Of a stretch of DNA of 64,000 nt, positions 14,862 through 23,094 are shown one piece after another. The position numbers and the translations under genes were made by a program. Within the stretch, counting starts at the first letter, position 1. Every line of letters begins with the position of its first letter. The DNA comes from Clostridiales bacterium (GTDB lineage: Bacteria; Bacillota; Clostridia; Oscillospirales; CAG-272): positions 322,414-386,413 of the forward strand of contig DULN01000009.1 in NCBI GenBank assembly GCA_012840355.1, in the 5' to 3' direction. The notes beneath the pieces are model-generated. The model was not told the origin of the DNA, ran no database searches, and saw only the letters and a list, made by a program, of their open reading frames with translations.

Positions 14862-17048
14862 TCAATTTAACACTCCAGGCTCAAGCGGCTTGCTTCTAAA
14901 TGTCACCGGCCTGCCGTCGCCGCCGCGCACTTTGACCGAAACCGGCACGCCGTCCTTCCATTTGATGTCAATTTCCGCTCCGCCGCGCGCGCGCAAGCCA
15001 TACACCTCGCCGTCCTTCCACTCTGGTGGAAGCGCTGGGAGTATGTCATATGTTTCCCCCTGCGACTGAAGCAGCGCCTCTGCGATGCCGGCGATACCGC
15101 CGAAGTTGCCGTCAATCTGGAACGGCGGATGGCTGTCGAAGAGGTTGTCGTATGTCGACTTTCCGAGCAAGAGCCGCACGTTCTCGCCGACTTTCTCTCC
15201 GTCGCGCAGCCTTGCCCACATGCAGATTATCCACGCGCGGCTCCAGCCGGTGTGCCCGCCGCCATGCGCGAGCCTGCGCTCGAGAGTCTTCCTCGCCGCC
15301 GTAAAGTAAGGCTCTTTGCCAAGCTGCCAGGAGGGGTAAAGGCCATAAAGGTGCGATATATGCCTGTGTCCTGGCTCAGCCTCGTCGTAATCCTCGGGCC
15401 ATTCCATAATCTGGCCGTGCTTTCCAATTTGGGGCTTCGGCAGCTTCTCGCGCATCGTAATTATCTGCTCTGCAAAATCTTCGTCCACGCCGAGGATCTT
15501 TGACGACTCGGCAACGGCGGTGAACAGGTCGTAAATTATCATCGAGTCCATCGTCGCGCCCCAGCAAAGGCATCCCCGCTCGCCTGACGGCAAAATATAG
15601 GTGTTCTCGGGCGACACCGAAGGGCAGGTGACGAGCATGCCGTCATGTTCGACAAGAAAATCGACGAAAAACTCCGCCGCGCTCTTTAAGACCGGGTAAG
15701 CGCGTTTTAAGAACTCTTTGTCGGACGGGTTATACTCATAGCGGTACCAAAAATGGAGCGCCAGCCACGCGCCGCCCATAACCCAATACGAGCCGGGGAT
15801 ATAGCGGTCCTGCGGCGCTGTGTCCGCCCATATGTCCGTATTGTGGTGCGCCACAAAGCCGCGGCAGCCGTACATCTCCTGCGCGGTCTGTTTGCCGCGC
15901 TCAGCCATGCGCTCAACAAGCTCAAACAACGGCTCGGCGCATTCGGAGAGGTTGCAGCACTCCGCCGGCCAGTAGTTCATCTCGGTGTTGATGTTGATTG
16001 TATATTTGCTATCCCACGGTGGCAAAAAGTCGCGGTTCCAAATGCCTTGAAGCGTAGCGGGGAGCGTGCCGGGCCGGCTGCAGCATATCAGCAGGTATCG
16101 CCCAAACGCAAAGTATAGCTCCGAAGCAGCGCGCATCGCGTCGGCGCAGCCTTCGCGCACGTCGGCGAGCAGCTTGTCTGTCGGGTAGCTTGCAAATTTT
16201 TCGCGCTCCTCGTCGGAAAGCAAACTCAGCGAGGCGCGGTTATAAAGCCGCCCATAGTCTGCAATATGCTCCGAAAGCAAGCATTCCCAATCTTTTTCGA
16301 GCGCTGCGCGGATTTTCGCCAGCGCTGCCTCAAGCGGGTCTTTTTCTCGGAAAGTCGTCTCGCCGTCGAAAACGACAATGAGCTCTTTCACATCGCGCGC
16401 GATGAGGTACTCTCCGATTGTATAAACCTCGCCGCCGCCAACAGCCTTTGCTGTCGCCGCAGCCGCAAAGCAGACGCCTCCGCCACCGGTTTCACCCACA
16501 AGCCATATCGCGCCTTCTTTTGAGCCGCATGAGTCGAAATACCTGCCGCGGTCGAGCCGCATCTCAAACGAAAACGGCTCGTCGCCTACATACCGCATTA
16601 CAATAACGCCCGCGGGCGCAGAGGCGATTATCTCACGCCGGTATGCCGCGCCGCCTATTTTGTACGACACAGCCGCGACGGCGCACTCCAGGTCCAGCGT
16701 ACGCTCATAGTCCGAAGGCTCGCCCGGGCGCGCATGACGTATGTTTATATAGGCGTCGCAAAGCGTCTGATACGGGCGCATCGTTTCGGGCAGAGCCGTA
16801 AACGCACGCACCGTGAGCCGTTCAGCTTCGGCAATTTTGCCTTCGAAAATCAGCCGGCGGATTTCGGGAAGGTATTTTTTCGCGTCGGGGTTAATGCGGT
16901 TTTGCGGCCCGCCGTACCAAACGCTGTCTTCGTTAAACTGGATCCGCTCATCCCTTATGCCTCCGAAGACCATGGCGCCTAGCCGCCCGTTGCCAATCGG
17001 CAACGCCTTGTTCCAATCGTTTGCGGGAGAGGTATAATATGTGCGCAT
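14862..17048 (-). CDS. Glycoside hydrolase family 95 (alpha-L-fucosidase type)
   Basis: The 728-residue protein has the GH95 architecture: N-terminal beta domain (ALPIGNGRLGAMVFGG, IQFNEDSVWYGGP), an (alpha/alpha)6 catalytic barrel, and a short C-terminal beta domain. Motifs corresponding to known catalytic positions are visible: the NINTEMNYW segment near residue 350, PSVSPENTY near 478 and DGNFGGIAGI near 645. Family members remove alpha-1,2-linked fucose or, in some cases, L-galactose. No signal peptide is present, so it should act in the cytosol on imported glycans. GGAGG lies 7 bases before the ATG. It fits with fucI and fucA elsewhere in the window. Confidence 0.93.
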   Translation of the reverse strand: MRTYYTSPANDWNKALPIGNGRLGAMVFGGIRDERIQFNEDSVWYGGPQNRINPDAKKYLPEIRRLIFEGKIAEAERLTVRAFTALPETMRPYQTLCDAYINIRHARPGEPSDYERTLDLECAVAAVSYKIGGAAYRREIIASAPAGVIVMRYVGDEPFSFEMRLDRGRYFDSCGSKEGAIWLVGETGGGGVCFAAAATAKAVGGGEVYTIGEYLIARDVKELIVVFDGETTFREKDPLEAALAKIRAALEKDWECLLSEHIADYGRLYNRASLSLLSDEEREKFASYPTDKLLADVREGCADAMRAASELYFAFGRYLLICCSRPGTLPATLQGIWNRDFLPPWDSKYTININTEMNYWPAECCNLSECAEPLFELVERMAERGKQTAQEMYGCRGFVAHHNTDIWADTAPQDRYIPGSYWVMGGAWLALHFWYRYEYNPSDKEFLKRAYPVLKSAAEFFVDFLVEHDGMLVTCPSVSPENTYILPSGERGCLCWGATMDSMIIYDLFTAVAESSKILGVDEDFAEQIITMREKLPKPQIGKHGQIMEWPEDYDEAEPGHRHISHLYGLYPSWQLGKEPYFTAARKTLERRLAHGGGHTGWSRAWIICMWARLRDGEKVGENVRLLLGKSTYDNLFDSHPPFQIDGNFGGIAGIAEALLQSQGETYDILPALPPEWKDGEVYGLRARGGAEIDIKWKDGVPVSVKVRGGDGRPVTFRSKPLEPGVLN

Positions 17049-17115
17049 TTTAATACCTCCGATATATGTCGCGGGGCAGGGAACTTTCCCGCTTATTAAA
17101 ATCTATTATTACGCG

Positions 17116-17907
17116 CTACCGCGCTTTTTCCTTTTCCAAAATCTCGATAAGGTCAGCTATCGCGCCACCGTCGCAGCTGCCAAGCACAATGTCGCACACG
17201 GCTTTAACGCTATCCAGAGCATTTGACGGGCAGCAGGCGACATCCGCCGAGCGCAGCATGTCGATGTCGTTGTCAAAGTCGCCGACCGCATAGAGCGTTA
17301 CCGGCTTTCCCCGCGCGGCGTAATACTCTTTTAGCCTTTTTAACATCCTGCCTTTTGTCGAGCCGGGCGGCAATAGCTCAAAAAGCACTGGGCTTGACCG
17401 CGAATATGCAAACTTCCCCGGCATTTGCGCGCGCATTGTTTCCTCAAGTTTATCAATTATATCTGCCGGGCATTGCACTAGCACCTTGTGCCACCCGCGC
17501 CCCTTTTGCCTTAGCAGCCCCTCGTCGCCTTCGGTGTCACGGTACTGAAAATAATTTTCGCCAACATACACGATGCGGGTTGTTTCGGGGAAAAGGTTTC
17601 TTATTAGCCTTACCGCGGCGACAGTGCTGTCCTCGTCGAGCAGGTCATTATATATGTCTTTACCGGCTACCGGGTCATGGAGCGTCGCGCCGTTGCATAG
17701 CACCATCGGCGTATTTACAATCTCTTTATATAATGGCACGATGCTCGCCATCGACCATATCACGCGGCCGGTGGCAAATGTAAAAAGCCCTCCGCCCGCC
17801 TTAAAGCGCTCTATCGCCTCAAGGTTGCGCGGGACAAGCTCGGCTTTACTTGAGACGAACGTGCCGTCAAGGTCGGTCGCAATTAGAATTCCGCTAAAGC
17901 TACACAT
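17116..17907 (-). CDS. Cof-type HAD-family phosphatase
   Basis: The 263-residue protein has HAD motif I DLDGTF (residues 11-16) with the nucleophilic Asp, a type IIB cap, and motif IV GDFDNDIDML near residue 210. Family members dephosphorylate sugar phosphates and similar cytosolic metabolites; the substrate cannot be read from the sequence. Its start overlaps the end of the pseudouridine synthase gene by 8 bases, so they are probably co-translated. Confidence 0.92.
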   Translation of the reverse strand: MCSFSGILIATDLDGTFVSSKAELVPRNLEAIERFKAGGGLFTFATGRVIWSMASIVPLYKEIVNTPMVLCNGATLHDPVAGKDIYNDLLDEDSTVAAVRLIRNLFPETTRIVYVGENYFQYRDTEGDEGLLRQKGRGWHKVLVQCPADIIDKLEETMRAQMPGKFAYSRSSPVLFELLPPGSTKGRMLKRLKEYYAARGKPVTLYAVGDFDNDIDMLRSADVACCPSNALDSVKAVCDIVLGSCDGGAIADLIEILEKEKAR

Positions 17908-18823
17908 TTTTTAAGATTCTAACCGTTTCAACAAAATATTCCGGTAGCGGCGAGTCAAACCGCATATGCTCGCCGGTTTTGGGATGAACAAGCTCGAGCG
18001 TTTTCGCATGCAGGCATTGCCCGCATAAAAGTTCGGAATGCGCAGCCTCCCATTTCGTATGCCGACCATAAACAGGGTCGCCAAGCACTGGATGGCCTAT
18101 ATGGGCCATATGCACGCGTATCTGATGCGTGCGTCCGGTCTCGAGGCTCAGCTCAAGCTGCGTATAGCCACCATAGCGCTCGACGACTTTGTAATGCGTG
18201 ACCGCAGGGCGGCCGGATTGAACAACAGCCATTTTCTTACGGTCGGTCGGGTGCCTGCCTATTGGCGCCTTTACCGTGCCGGAGTCGTCTTTGATATTTC
18301 CGAGCACTATCGCCCTGTACTGACGCTTTAACGTGCGTTCGGCGAGCTGACGCGCAAGCGCCTCATGCGCTTCGTCGGTCTTCGCGACGCATAAAAGCCC
18401 CGAGGTGTCGCGGTCAATCCGATGCACGATTCCCGGCCTCATCACGCCGCCGATTCCCGAAAGCGAGCTGCCGCAGTGGTAAAGGAGCGCGTTCACAAGC
18501 GTGCCCGAAGGATGGCCGGGCGCCGGGTGGACGACGAGTCCTTTCGGCTTGTTTACCACAAGCATGCAGTCGTCCTCCCAAACAATATCCAGCGGTATCG
18601 GCTCGGGCTGCGCGTCGGCAGGCACGGGGTCGGGCAGCTCGCACTCCACGACATCACCCTCACGCAGCCGGTAGCTTTTCGGCCTCTCCTCGCCGTTGAC
18701 TGTGACGGCGCCGCACTCGATAAGCCGCTGCGCCGCCGAGCGCGATATTCCCTCGAGCACTGCTATATAAACGTCGAGCCTTTGTCCCGCAACCACCGGA
18801 TATTGAAAAGAAATCTCTTCCAT
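17900..18823 (-). CDS. RluA-family 23S rRNA pseudouridine synthase
   Basis: The 307-residue enzyme converts specific rRNA uridines to pseudouridine. An N-terminal S4 RNA-binding domain (LDVYIAVLEGISRSAAQRLI) is followed by the catalytic domain with the HRIDRDTSGLL signature containing the active Asp, and ETGRTHQIRVHM. Length and layout match RluD-type enzymes. In many Firmicutes this gene follows lspA; here lspA lies about 4 kb away with other genes between. It overlaps the HAD gene by 8 bases. Confidence 0.93.
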   Translation of the reverse strand: MEEISFQYPVVAGQRLDVYIAVLEGISRSAAQRLIECGAVTVNGEERPKSYRLREGDVVECELPDPVPADAQPEPIPLDIVWEDDCMLVVNKPKGLVVHPAPGHPSGTLVNALLYHCGSSLSGIGGVMRPGIVHRIDRDTSGLLCVAKTDEAHEALARQLAERTLKRQYRAIVLGNIKDDSGTVKAPIGRHPTDRKKMAVVQSGRPAVTHYKVVERYGGYTQLELSLETGRTHQIRVHMAHIGHPVLGDPVYGRHTKWEAAHSELLCGQCLHAKTLELVHPKTGEHMRFDSPLPEYFVETVRILKNV

Positions 18824-18873
18824 AACTAAAATTATACTTTTGCGAAAATTTATAGCAATACTTTTATGCCGAA

Positions 18874-18913
18874 ATGCCGCCCCTCTTAGGTATTAGGCCT
18901 CAAGGGGCGGCAT
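18874..18913 (-). terminator. Strong hairpin after the GGGtGRT gene
   Basis: ATGCCGCCCCT (18874-18884) pairs perfectly with AGGGGCGGCAT (18903-18913). The minus-strand tail is only weakly T-rich (TTCGGCATAAAAG), while T5 lies on the plus-strand side. Confidence 0.65.
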
Positions 18914-18950
18914 CTTGCTGTTTTTATTATACCTTAAAACTCGGCAAATT

Positions 18951-19955
18951 TTATTTGCTTGTGGCGACCGCGACCGCCAGCGCGACCGACGCACCGACCA
19001 TCGGGTTGTTGCCCATGCCTATAAGGCCCATCATTTCGACATGCGCGGGAACCGAGGAGCTGCCAGCGAACTGGGCGTCGCTATGCATGCGGCCCATCGA
19101 GTCTGTAAGGCCGTAAGATGCGGGGCCGGCTGCCATATTGTCGGGATGCAGCGTGCGGCCGGTACCGCCGCCGGAAGCGACCGAGAAATATTTTTTACCG
19201 TTTTCGATCGCCCATTTCTTATATGTGCCGGCCACAAGGTGCTGGAAGCGGGTCGGGTTTGTGGAGTTGCCGGTTATCGACACGTCGACCTGCTCGTGCT
19301 TCATTATCGCGACGCCTTCGAGCACGTCGTTTGCGCCGTAGACTTTAACCTTCGACTTCTCGCCTTCCGAGAACTTGACCTCACCCAGTATTTTGAGCTC
19401 GTCGGTGTAGAAGTCGTACTCGGTCTTTACATATGTAAACCCGTTGATGCGGGAGATTATATAGGCTGCGTCTTTGCCAAGCCCGTTAAGGATGACGCGC
19501 AGCGGATCTTTGCGCACTTTGTTTGCAGTGCGCGCGATGCCTATCGCGCCTTCGGCGGCGGCGAAGGACTCATGCCCGGCAAGGAAGCAGAAGCATTTTG
19601 TCTCTTCGCGCAAGAGCATTGCGGCGAGGTTGCCGTGGCCGAGGCCGACTTTGCGGCTTTCGGCAACTGAGCCGGGCACGCAAAATGCCTGAAGTCCTAT
19701 GCCGATTGCTTCGGCGGCGTCGGCCGCGGTCTGGACATTCTTCTTTAACGCTATCGCAGTGCCAAGCGTGTAAGCCCAAACGGCGTTGTCAAACGCGATG
19801 GGCTGGACTCCGCGCACGATGGACTCGACATTTATGCCTTTGCTCTCGCATATCGCGCGAGCTTCCTCAAGGTTCGCAATCCCATACTCGGCGAGACACT
19901 TATTTATTTTATCGATGCGCCTTTCGTAGCCTTCAAACCTGATTTTATCCGACAT
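18951..19955 (-). CDS. GGGtGRT protein (conserved, uncharacterised)
   Basis: The 334-residue cytosolic protein carries the motif GGGTGRTLHPDN near residue 255 that gives the family its name, and near the C-terminus GLIGMGNNPMVGASVALAVA. Other conserved-looking segments are GLGHGNLAAMLLREETKCFCFLAGHESFA (quoted in part) near residue 110 and DVSITGNSTNPTRFQHLV near 220. No known catalytic motif is evident. Its gene lies 18 bases after the NifU-like scaffold gene; these two families are, to my knowledge, regularly neighbours in anaerobes, which implies a joint function in Fe-S cluster or redox chemistry. GGGAGG 8 bases before the ATG gives a strong start. Confidence 0.88.
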   Translation of the reverse strand: MSDKIRFEGYERRIDKINKCLAEYGIANLEEARAICESKGINVESIVRGVQPIAFDNAVWAYTLGTAIALKKNVQTAADAAEAIGIGLQAFCVPGSVAESRKVGLGHGNLAAMLLREETKCFCFLAGHESFAAAEGAIGIARTANKVRKDPLRVILNGLGKDAAYIISRINGFTYVKTEYDFYTDELKILGEVKFSEGEKSKVKVYGANDVLEGVAIMKHEQVDVSITGNSTNPTRFQHLVAGTYKKWAIENGKKYFSVASGGGTGRTLHPDNMAAGPASYGLTDSMGRMHSDAQFAGSSSVPAHVEMMGLIGMGNNPMVGASVALAVAVATSK

Positions 19956-19973
19956 TATAAGTGCCTCCCCTCA

Positions 19974-20693
19974 TTACTCTTTGCGCGGATCTATGTACTT
20001 TACGGCTTCGTCGTATCTGCCGTATGTGCCGATTGCGTTCTCAAACGCCTCTTTGTGCGGTACGCCCGCCTTGATCGCGTCAAGCATCTTGCCGATATTT
20101 ATGAATTTATAGCCTATAACCTCGTTGTTTTCATCGAGTCCCATCGAAAGGACATATCCTTCGGTCATCTCAAGGTAGCGCACGCCTTTAGCTTTGGTGC
20201 CGAACATGGTGCCGACCTGCGAGCGCAGGTGCTTGCCGAGGTCTTCAAGCGAGGCGCCGATAGGCAGTCCGTTTTCGGAGAATGCGGTCTGCGAGCGGCC
20301 GTATGCAATCTGCAGGAAAAGCTCGCGCATCGCGACGTTGATCGCGTCGCAGACAAGGTCGGTGTTGAGCGCTTCAAGCAGCGTTTTGCCCTGCAGGATT
20401 TCGGCCGCCATAGCCGCCGAGTGGGTCATTCCGGAGCAGCCGATGGTTTCGACCAATGCTTCTTCTATAATGCCGTTTTTAACATTGAGCGTCAGCTTGC
20501 ATGCGCCCTGCTGAGGCGCGCAGTAGCCTACGCCGTGCGTAAGGCCGCTTATGTCTTTTATGTCATAGGCAAGCACCCATTTACCCTCTTCGGGAATGGG
20601 AGCCGGGCCGTGATGCGGGCCTTTTGCGACAGTGCACATGCGCTCCACTTCATGGGAATATGCGTACTGGCAATGGCACGATTCGCAATTCAT
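19974..20693 (-). CDS. NifU-like iron-sulfur cluster scaffold protein with extended C-terminus
   Basis: The 239-residue protein has a NifU N-terminal-like domain: GYCAPQQGACKLTL and IGCSGMTHSAAMAAEIL match the cysteine-bearing strand and helix of IscU/NifU scaffolds. It differs from IscU by an N-terminal cysteine cluster (CESCHC within the first eight residues, then C19) and about 90 extra C-terminal residues ending in GTYGRYDEAVKYIDP. No iscS or suf gene is in the window. It is the first gene of the operon with the GGGtGRT gene. AAAGGAGA 7 bases before the ATG and a clear promoter (20728-20756) support the start. Confidence 0.88.
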   Translation of the reverse strand: MNCESCHCQYAYSHEVERMCTVAKGPHHGPAPIPEEGKWVLAYDIKDISGLTHGVGYCAPQQGACKLTLNVKNGIIEEALVETIGCSGMTHSAAMAAEILQGKTLLEALNTDLVCDAINVAMRELFLQIAYGRSQTAFSENGLPIGASLEDLGKHLRSQVGTMFGTKAKGVRYLEMTEGYVLSMGLDENNEVIGYKFINIGKMLDAIKAGVPHKEAFENAIGTYGRYDEAVKYIDPRKE

Positions 20694-20727
20694 CTTTACG
20701 TCTCCTTTACGATATAGTCACTCCTAT

Positions 20728-20756
20728 ATTGTAGACAAACAAGAGTATAAATTCAA
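20728..20756 (-). promoter_or_regulatory. Sigma-A promoter for the NifU-like/GGGtGRT operon
   Basis: On the minus strand TTGAAT (20751-20756) and TACAAT (20728-20733) with a 17-base spacer, about 35 bases before the start codon. Confidence 0.78.
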
Positions 20757-20843
20757 TAAAAAGTTGTAAATATTTTGCCTGTTTGCGTAGAAATATCTTA
20801 TTTGCATAAACTATTTTAGGTTATTATTGACAATTGTGGCATA

Positions 20844-20872
20844 TTGACATCAATATATTAAAGTGTTATAAT
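20844..20872 (+). promoter_or_regulatory. Consensus promoter for the solute-binding lipoprotein gene
   Basis: TTGACA (20844-20849) and TATAAT (20867-20872), both consensus, spaced by 17 bases. A second TTGACA starts 17 bases upstream at 20827. The leader is about 110 bases. Confidence 0.88.
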
Positions 20873-20989
20873 AATTTTTGCGATTTTAGAAGCCCGCAAT
20901 ATCCAAATTGCACAAAAAATTACATTTACTAGAAAATTCCCTGTACTGAACGTAATAATTTTTATGAATAAACTTTATGGAGGTCGGCT

Positions 20990-22483
20990 ATGAACAGTAT
21001 AGCCCTAAAAAGATTCTTCGCGGCATTCCTCGCTGCCGCCACCGCCGTCTCGATTGCCGCATGCTCGGCGCGTACCGGATCGGACGGCACGGACGATACT
21101 AAACAAGCCACAATAGATACGTCCGAAGCCGCCGATGAAACCGAGGTTACCCCAGATCTTCCCAGCAATCTAAACTTCAACGGCGAGCAGATCAATATTT
21201 GGTATTTTACTAAGAACTCCGACGCAGCCGAGCGGTTTGTCGACATCGAAGGCGACTTAAACGGCGACGTGGTCGACGAAGCGCTGTACAACCGGAACCT
21301 GCGCGTTGAGGAGAAACTAAACGTTGACCTTGTATTCACCGATCCCGGCGTATACTCAAGCGATGTCGGAAACCATCTGCGCTCGATGGTGATGACCGGC
21401 GACACCACTTACGATATTTACAACATCATCCAATGGAACAGCGCCATACTTGTCACCGAGGGCATGTACCGCAACCTCATCGATTTGCCCTATGTCGACG
21501 TTGAAAAGCCCTGGTGGTCGGAGTACTACATAAAAGAAGTCAACATCGGTAAAAACAACAGGTATTTCCTTTGCGGCGACATCTCTATCGATATGATTCG
21601 ATGCATCGGCTGCATGTACTTTAACAAAGTCATTTACAACGACTACTACGGCGACCCAGACGAGCTTTATAGGCTTGTGCTCGACGGCAAATGGACGCTT
21701 GACAAGCTGCACAATTACACCAAGGAAGTGTATGCGGACCTCAATACCAACGACAGGGTCGACCAGGACGACCAGTTCGGCCTTTTGCTCAACAACTATA
21801 ACAACATCGACATACTGTTCTATGCAGCCGGCCTTCGCGTAACGGCTCGTGACGAAGATGACATCCCCTACCTGGTATTGAATAATGAGCGGACCGCAAG
21901 CGCCATCGAGGCTATCTATAACCTCTGCTATGACAATCAGGGGACGTGGATCGGCGACCCAGCCAACAACAACCTCGCGTTCAACAACGGGTACAGCCTC
22001 TTCTTGATGGGCTTCCTTTACACTTCTGAGCAGCTGCGCAATATGCAGCAGGACTACGGCATAATCCCCGCCCCCAAGTTTGATGAGGCTCAGAAGGATT
22101 ACGCCGCGGTCGTGCACGACATAGCGATACTCGTCTGCTTGCCGCAGAGCGTCCCGAACGAAAAGCTCGAGCCGATCGGCGCGGTGCTTGAGCTCATGGG
22201 CTACGAAAGCTACAAAACAGTAACGCCCGCTTACTATGAGATCGCTATGAAGACCAAATACACGCGCGACGCTCTCTCCTCGCAGATTATCGACCTGCTG
22301 CACGACAGCTACATGACCGACATCGCCTATGTCTTCGGCGATTCGTTCTATCGCTTCGGTTATATCGGCAGGGAAATGATTGCCAACAAGCAAAACAACT
22401 TCGCGTCCTACTATTCAAAGCGAGAGAAAGCCGCTCTTAAGAACATGGAAAAGCTCATCGAGGCTTACCAGGCACTTGGCTAA
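20990..22483 (+). CDS. Extracellular solute-binding lipoprotein
   Basis: The 497-residue protein begins with a lipoprotein signal peptide (lipobox IAAC, Cys25), an acidic Ser/Thr-rich linker of about 35 residues, then a family 1-type solute-binding fold. Motifs such as INIWYFTKNSDAAERF, NRNLRVEEKLNVDL and the DxNxNDRVDQDDQFG segment are typical of sugar-binding lipoproteins from uncultured Clostridia. No ABC permease or ATPase gene accompanies it, so it must share a transporter encoded elsewhere or have a different role. It has the strongest promoter seen here, GGAGG 6 bases before the ATG, and two tandem terminators. Confidence 0.88.
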   Translation: MNSIALKRFFAAFLAAATAVSIAACSARTGSDGTDDTKQATIDTSEAADETEVTPDLPSNLNFNGEQINIWYFTKNSDAAERFVDIEGDLNGDVVDEALYNRNLRVEEKLNVDLVFTDPGVYSSDVGNHLRSMVMTGDTTYDIYNIIQWNSAILVTEGMYRNLIDLPYVDVEKPWWSEYYIKEVNIGKNNRYFLCGDISIDMIRCIGCMYFNKVIYNDYYGDPDELYRLVLDGKWTLDKLHNYTKEVYADLNTNDRVDQDDQFGLLLNNYNNIDILFYAAGLRVTARDEDDIPYLVLNNERTASAIEAIYNLCYDNQGTWIGDPANNNLAFNNGYSLFLMGFLYTSEQLRNMQQDYGIIPAPKFDEAQKDYAAVVHDIAILVCLPQSVPNEKLEPIGAVLELMGYESYKTVTPAYYEIAMKTKYTRDALSSQIIDLLHDSYMTDIAYVFGDSFYRFGYIGREMIANKQNNFASYYSKREKAALKNMEKLIEAYQALG

Positions 22484-22501
22484 TAATAGCGCATAAAATG
22501 A

Positions 22502-22527
22502 AAAAGGCGCCTTATCCGGCGCCTTTT
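22502..22527 (+). terminator. First terminator after the solute-binding lipoprotein gene
   Basis: AAAAGGCGCC (22502-22511) pairs with GGCGCCTTTT (22518-22527) around TTATCC. Confidence 0.85.
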
Positions 22528-22533
22528 GTATTG

Positions 22534-22571
22534 AAAAAAATCCCTTACCGAAACCGGTAAGGGATTTTTTT
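22534..22571 (+). terminator. Bidirectional terminator between the solute-binding gene and lspA
   Basis: TCCCTTACCG (22541-22550) pairs with CGGTAAGGGA (22555-22564), flanked by an A-run on the left and a T-run on the right, so it can stop both the plus-strand gene and the converging lspA transcript. Confidence 0.9.
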
Positions 22572-23094
22572 ATTTTTCGCTAGCCGCCGCTCTTTTTTTA
22601 GCCTTTGACTCTTTTATTTCCGAGGCGACAAGGTACGCTATCATTAGCGCCGCGCCCACCGTCACGCAGCTGTCGGCTACATTAAACACTGCAAAGTTTA
22701 TAAGCGTAAAATCGAAGAAGTCGACAACAAAGCCGTCCTTTAAGCGGTCTATCATGTTGCCGATGCCGCCCGCCGTTATAAGCGAGAGCATTATACCCTC
22801 GAACATTGAGGTTTGCTTGCACCGGGCGACAAGGTAACCGATGATGCCAACAACCGCTACAGCCGACAGCAGCATGAAAACCCATCTGTGCTCACGCAAA
22901 ATTCCGAACGCCGCGCCGGTGTTCTCCACATATGTGAGGTGGAAAACCCCTTCCCATAGCGGGTACGAGCCTATCGGCTTGAGTTTTTCGACGGCAAGGC
23001 GCTTTGTGTATTGGTCGAGCGTAACGGATGCCGCTATTACAGCAGCCCAGACGAAAAGCTTTAGCAGCCGATTATTTTCATGCAGCGGGCGCAT
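22570..23094 (-). CDS. lspA: Lipoprotein signal peptidase (signal peptidase II)
   Basis: The 174-residue aspartic membrane protease removes signal peptides from lipidated prolipoproteins. Four membrane segments are visible, with the family motifs [20 protein letters not shown] (first catalytic Asp) and [11 protein letters not shown] (second Asp), and a lysine-rich tail. The ATG lies 34 bases inside the end of ileS, with GAGGGT about 8 bases upstream. This ileS-lspA linkage and overlap imply translational coupling. Confidence 0.96.
   Translation of the reverse strand: MRPLHENNRLLKLFVWAAVIAASVTLDQYTKRLAVEKLKPIGSYPLWEGVFHLTYVENTGAAFGILREHRWVFMLLSAVAVVGIIGYLVARCKQTSMFEGIMLSLITAGGIGNMIDRLKDGFVVDFFDFTLINFAVFNVADSCVTVGAALMIAYLVASEIKESKAKKRAAASEK

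Noticed and set aside
21356..22393. Minus-strand frame of 345 codons opposite the solute-binding lipoprotein
   Set aside because: A mirror of a strongly supported gene with promoter, ribosome site and terminators on the other strand.
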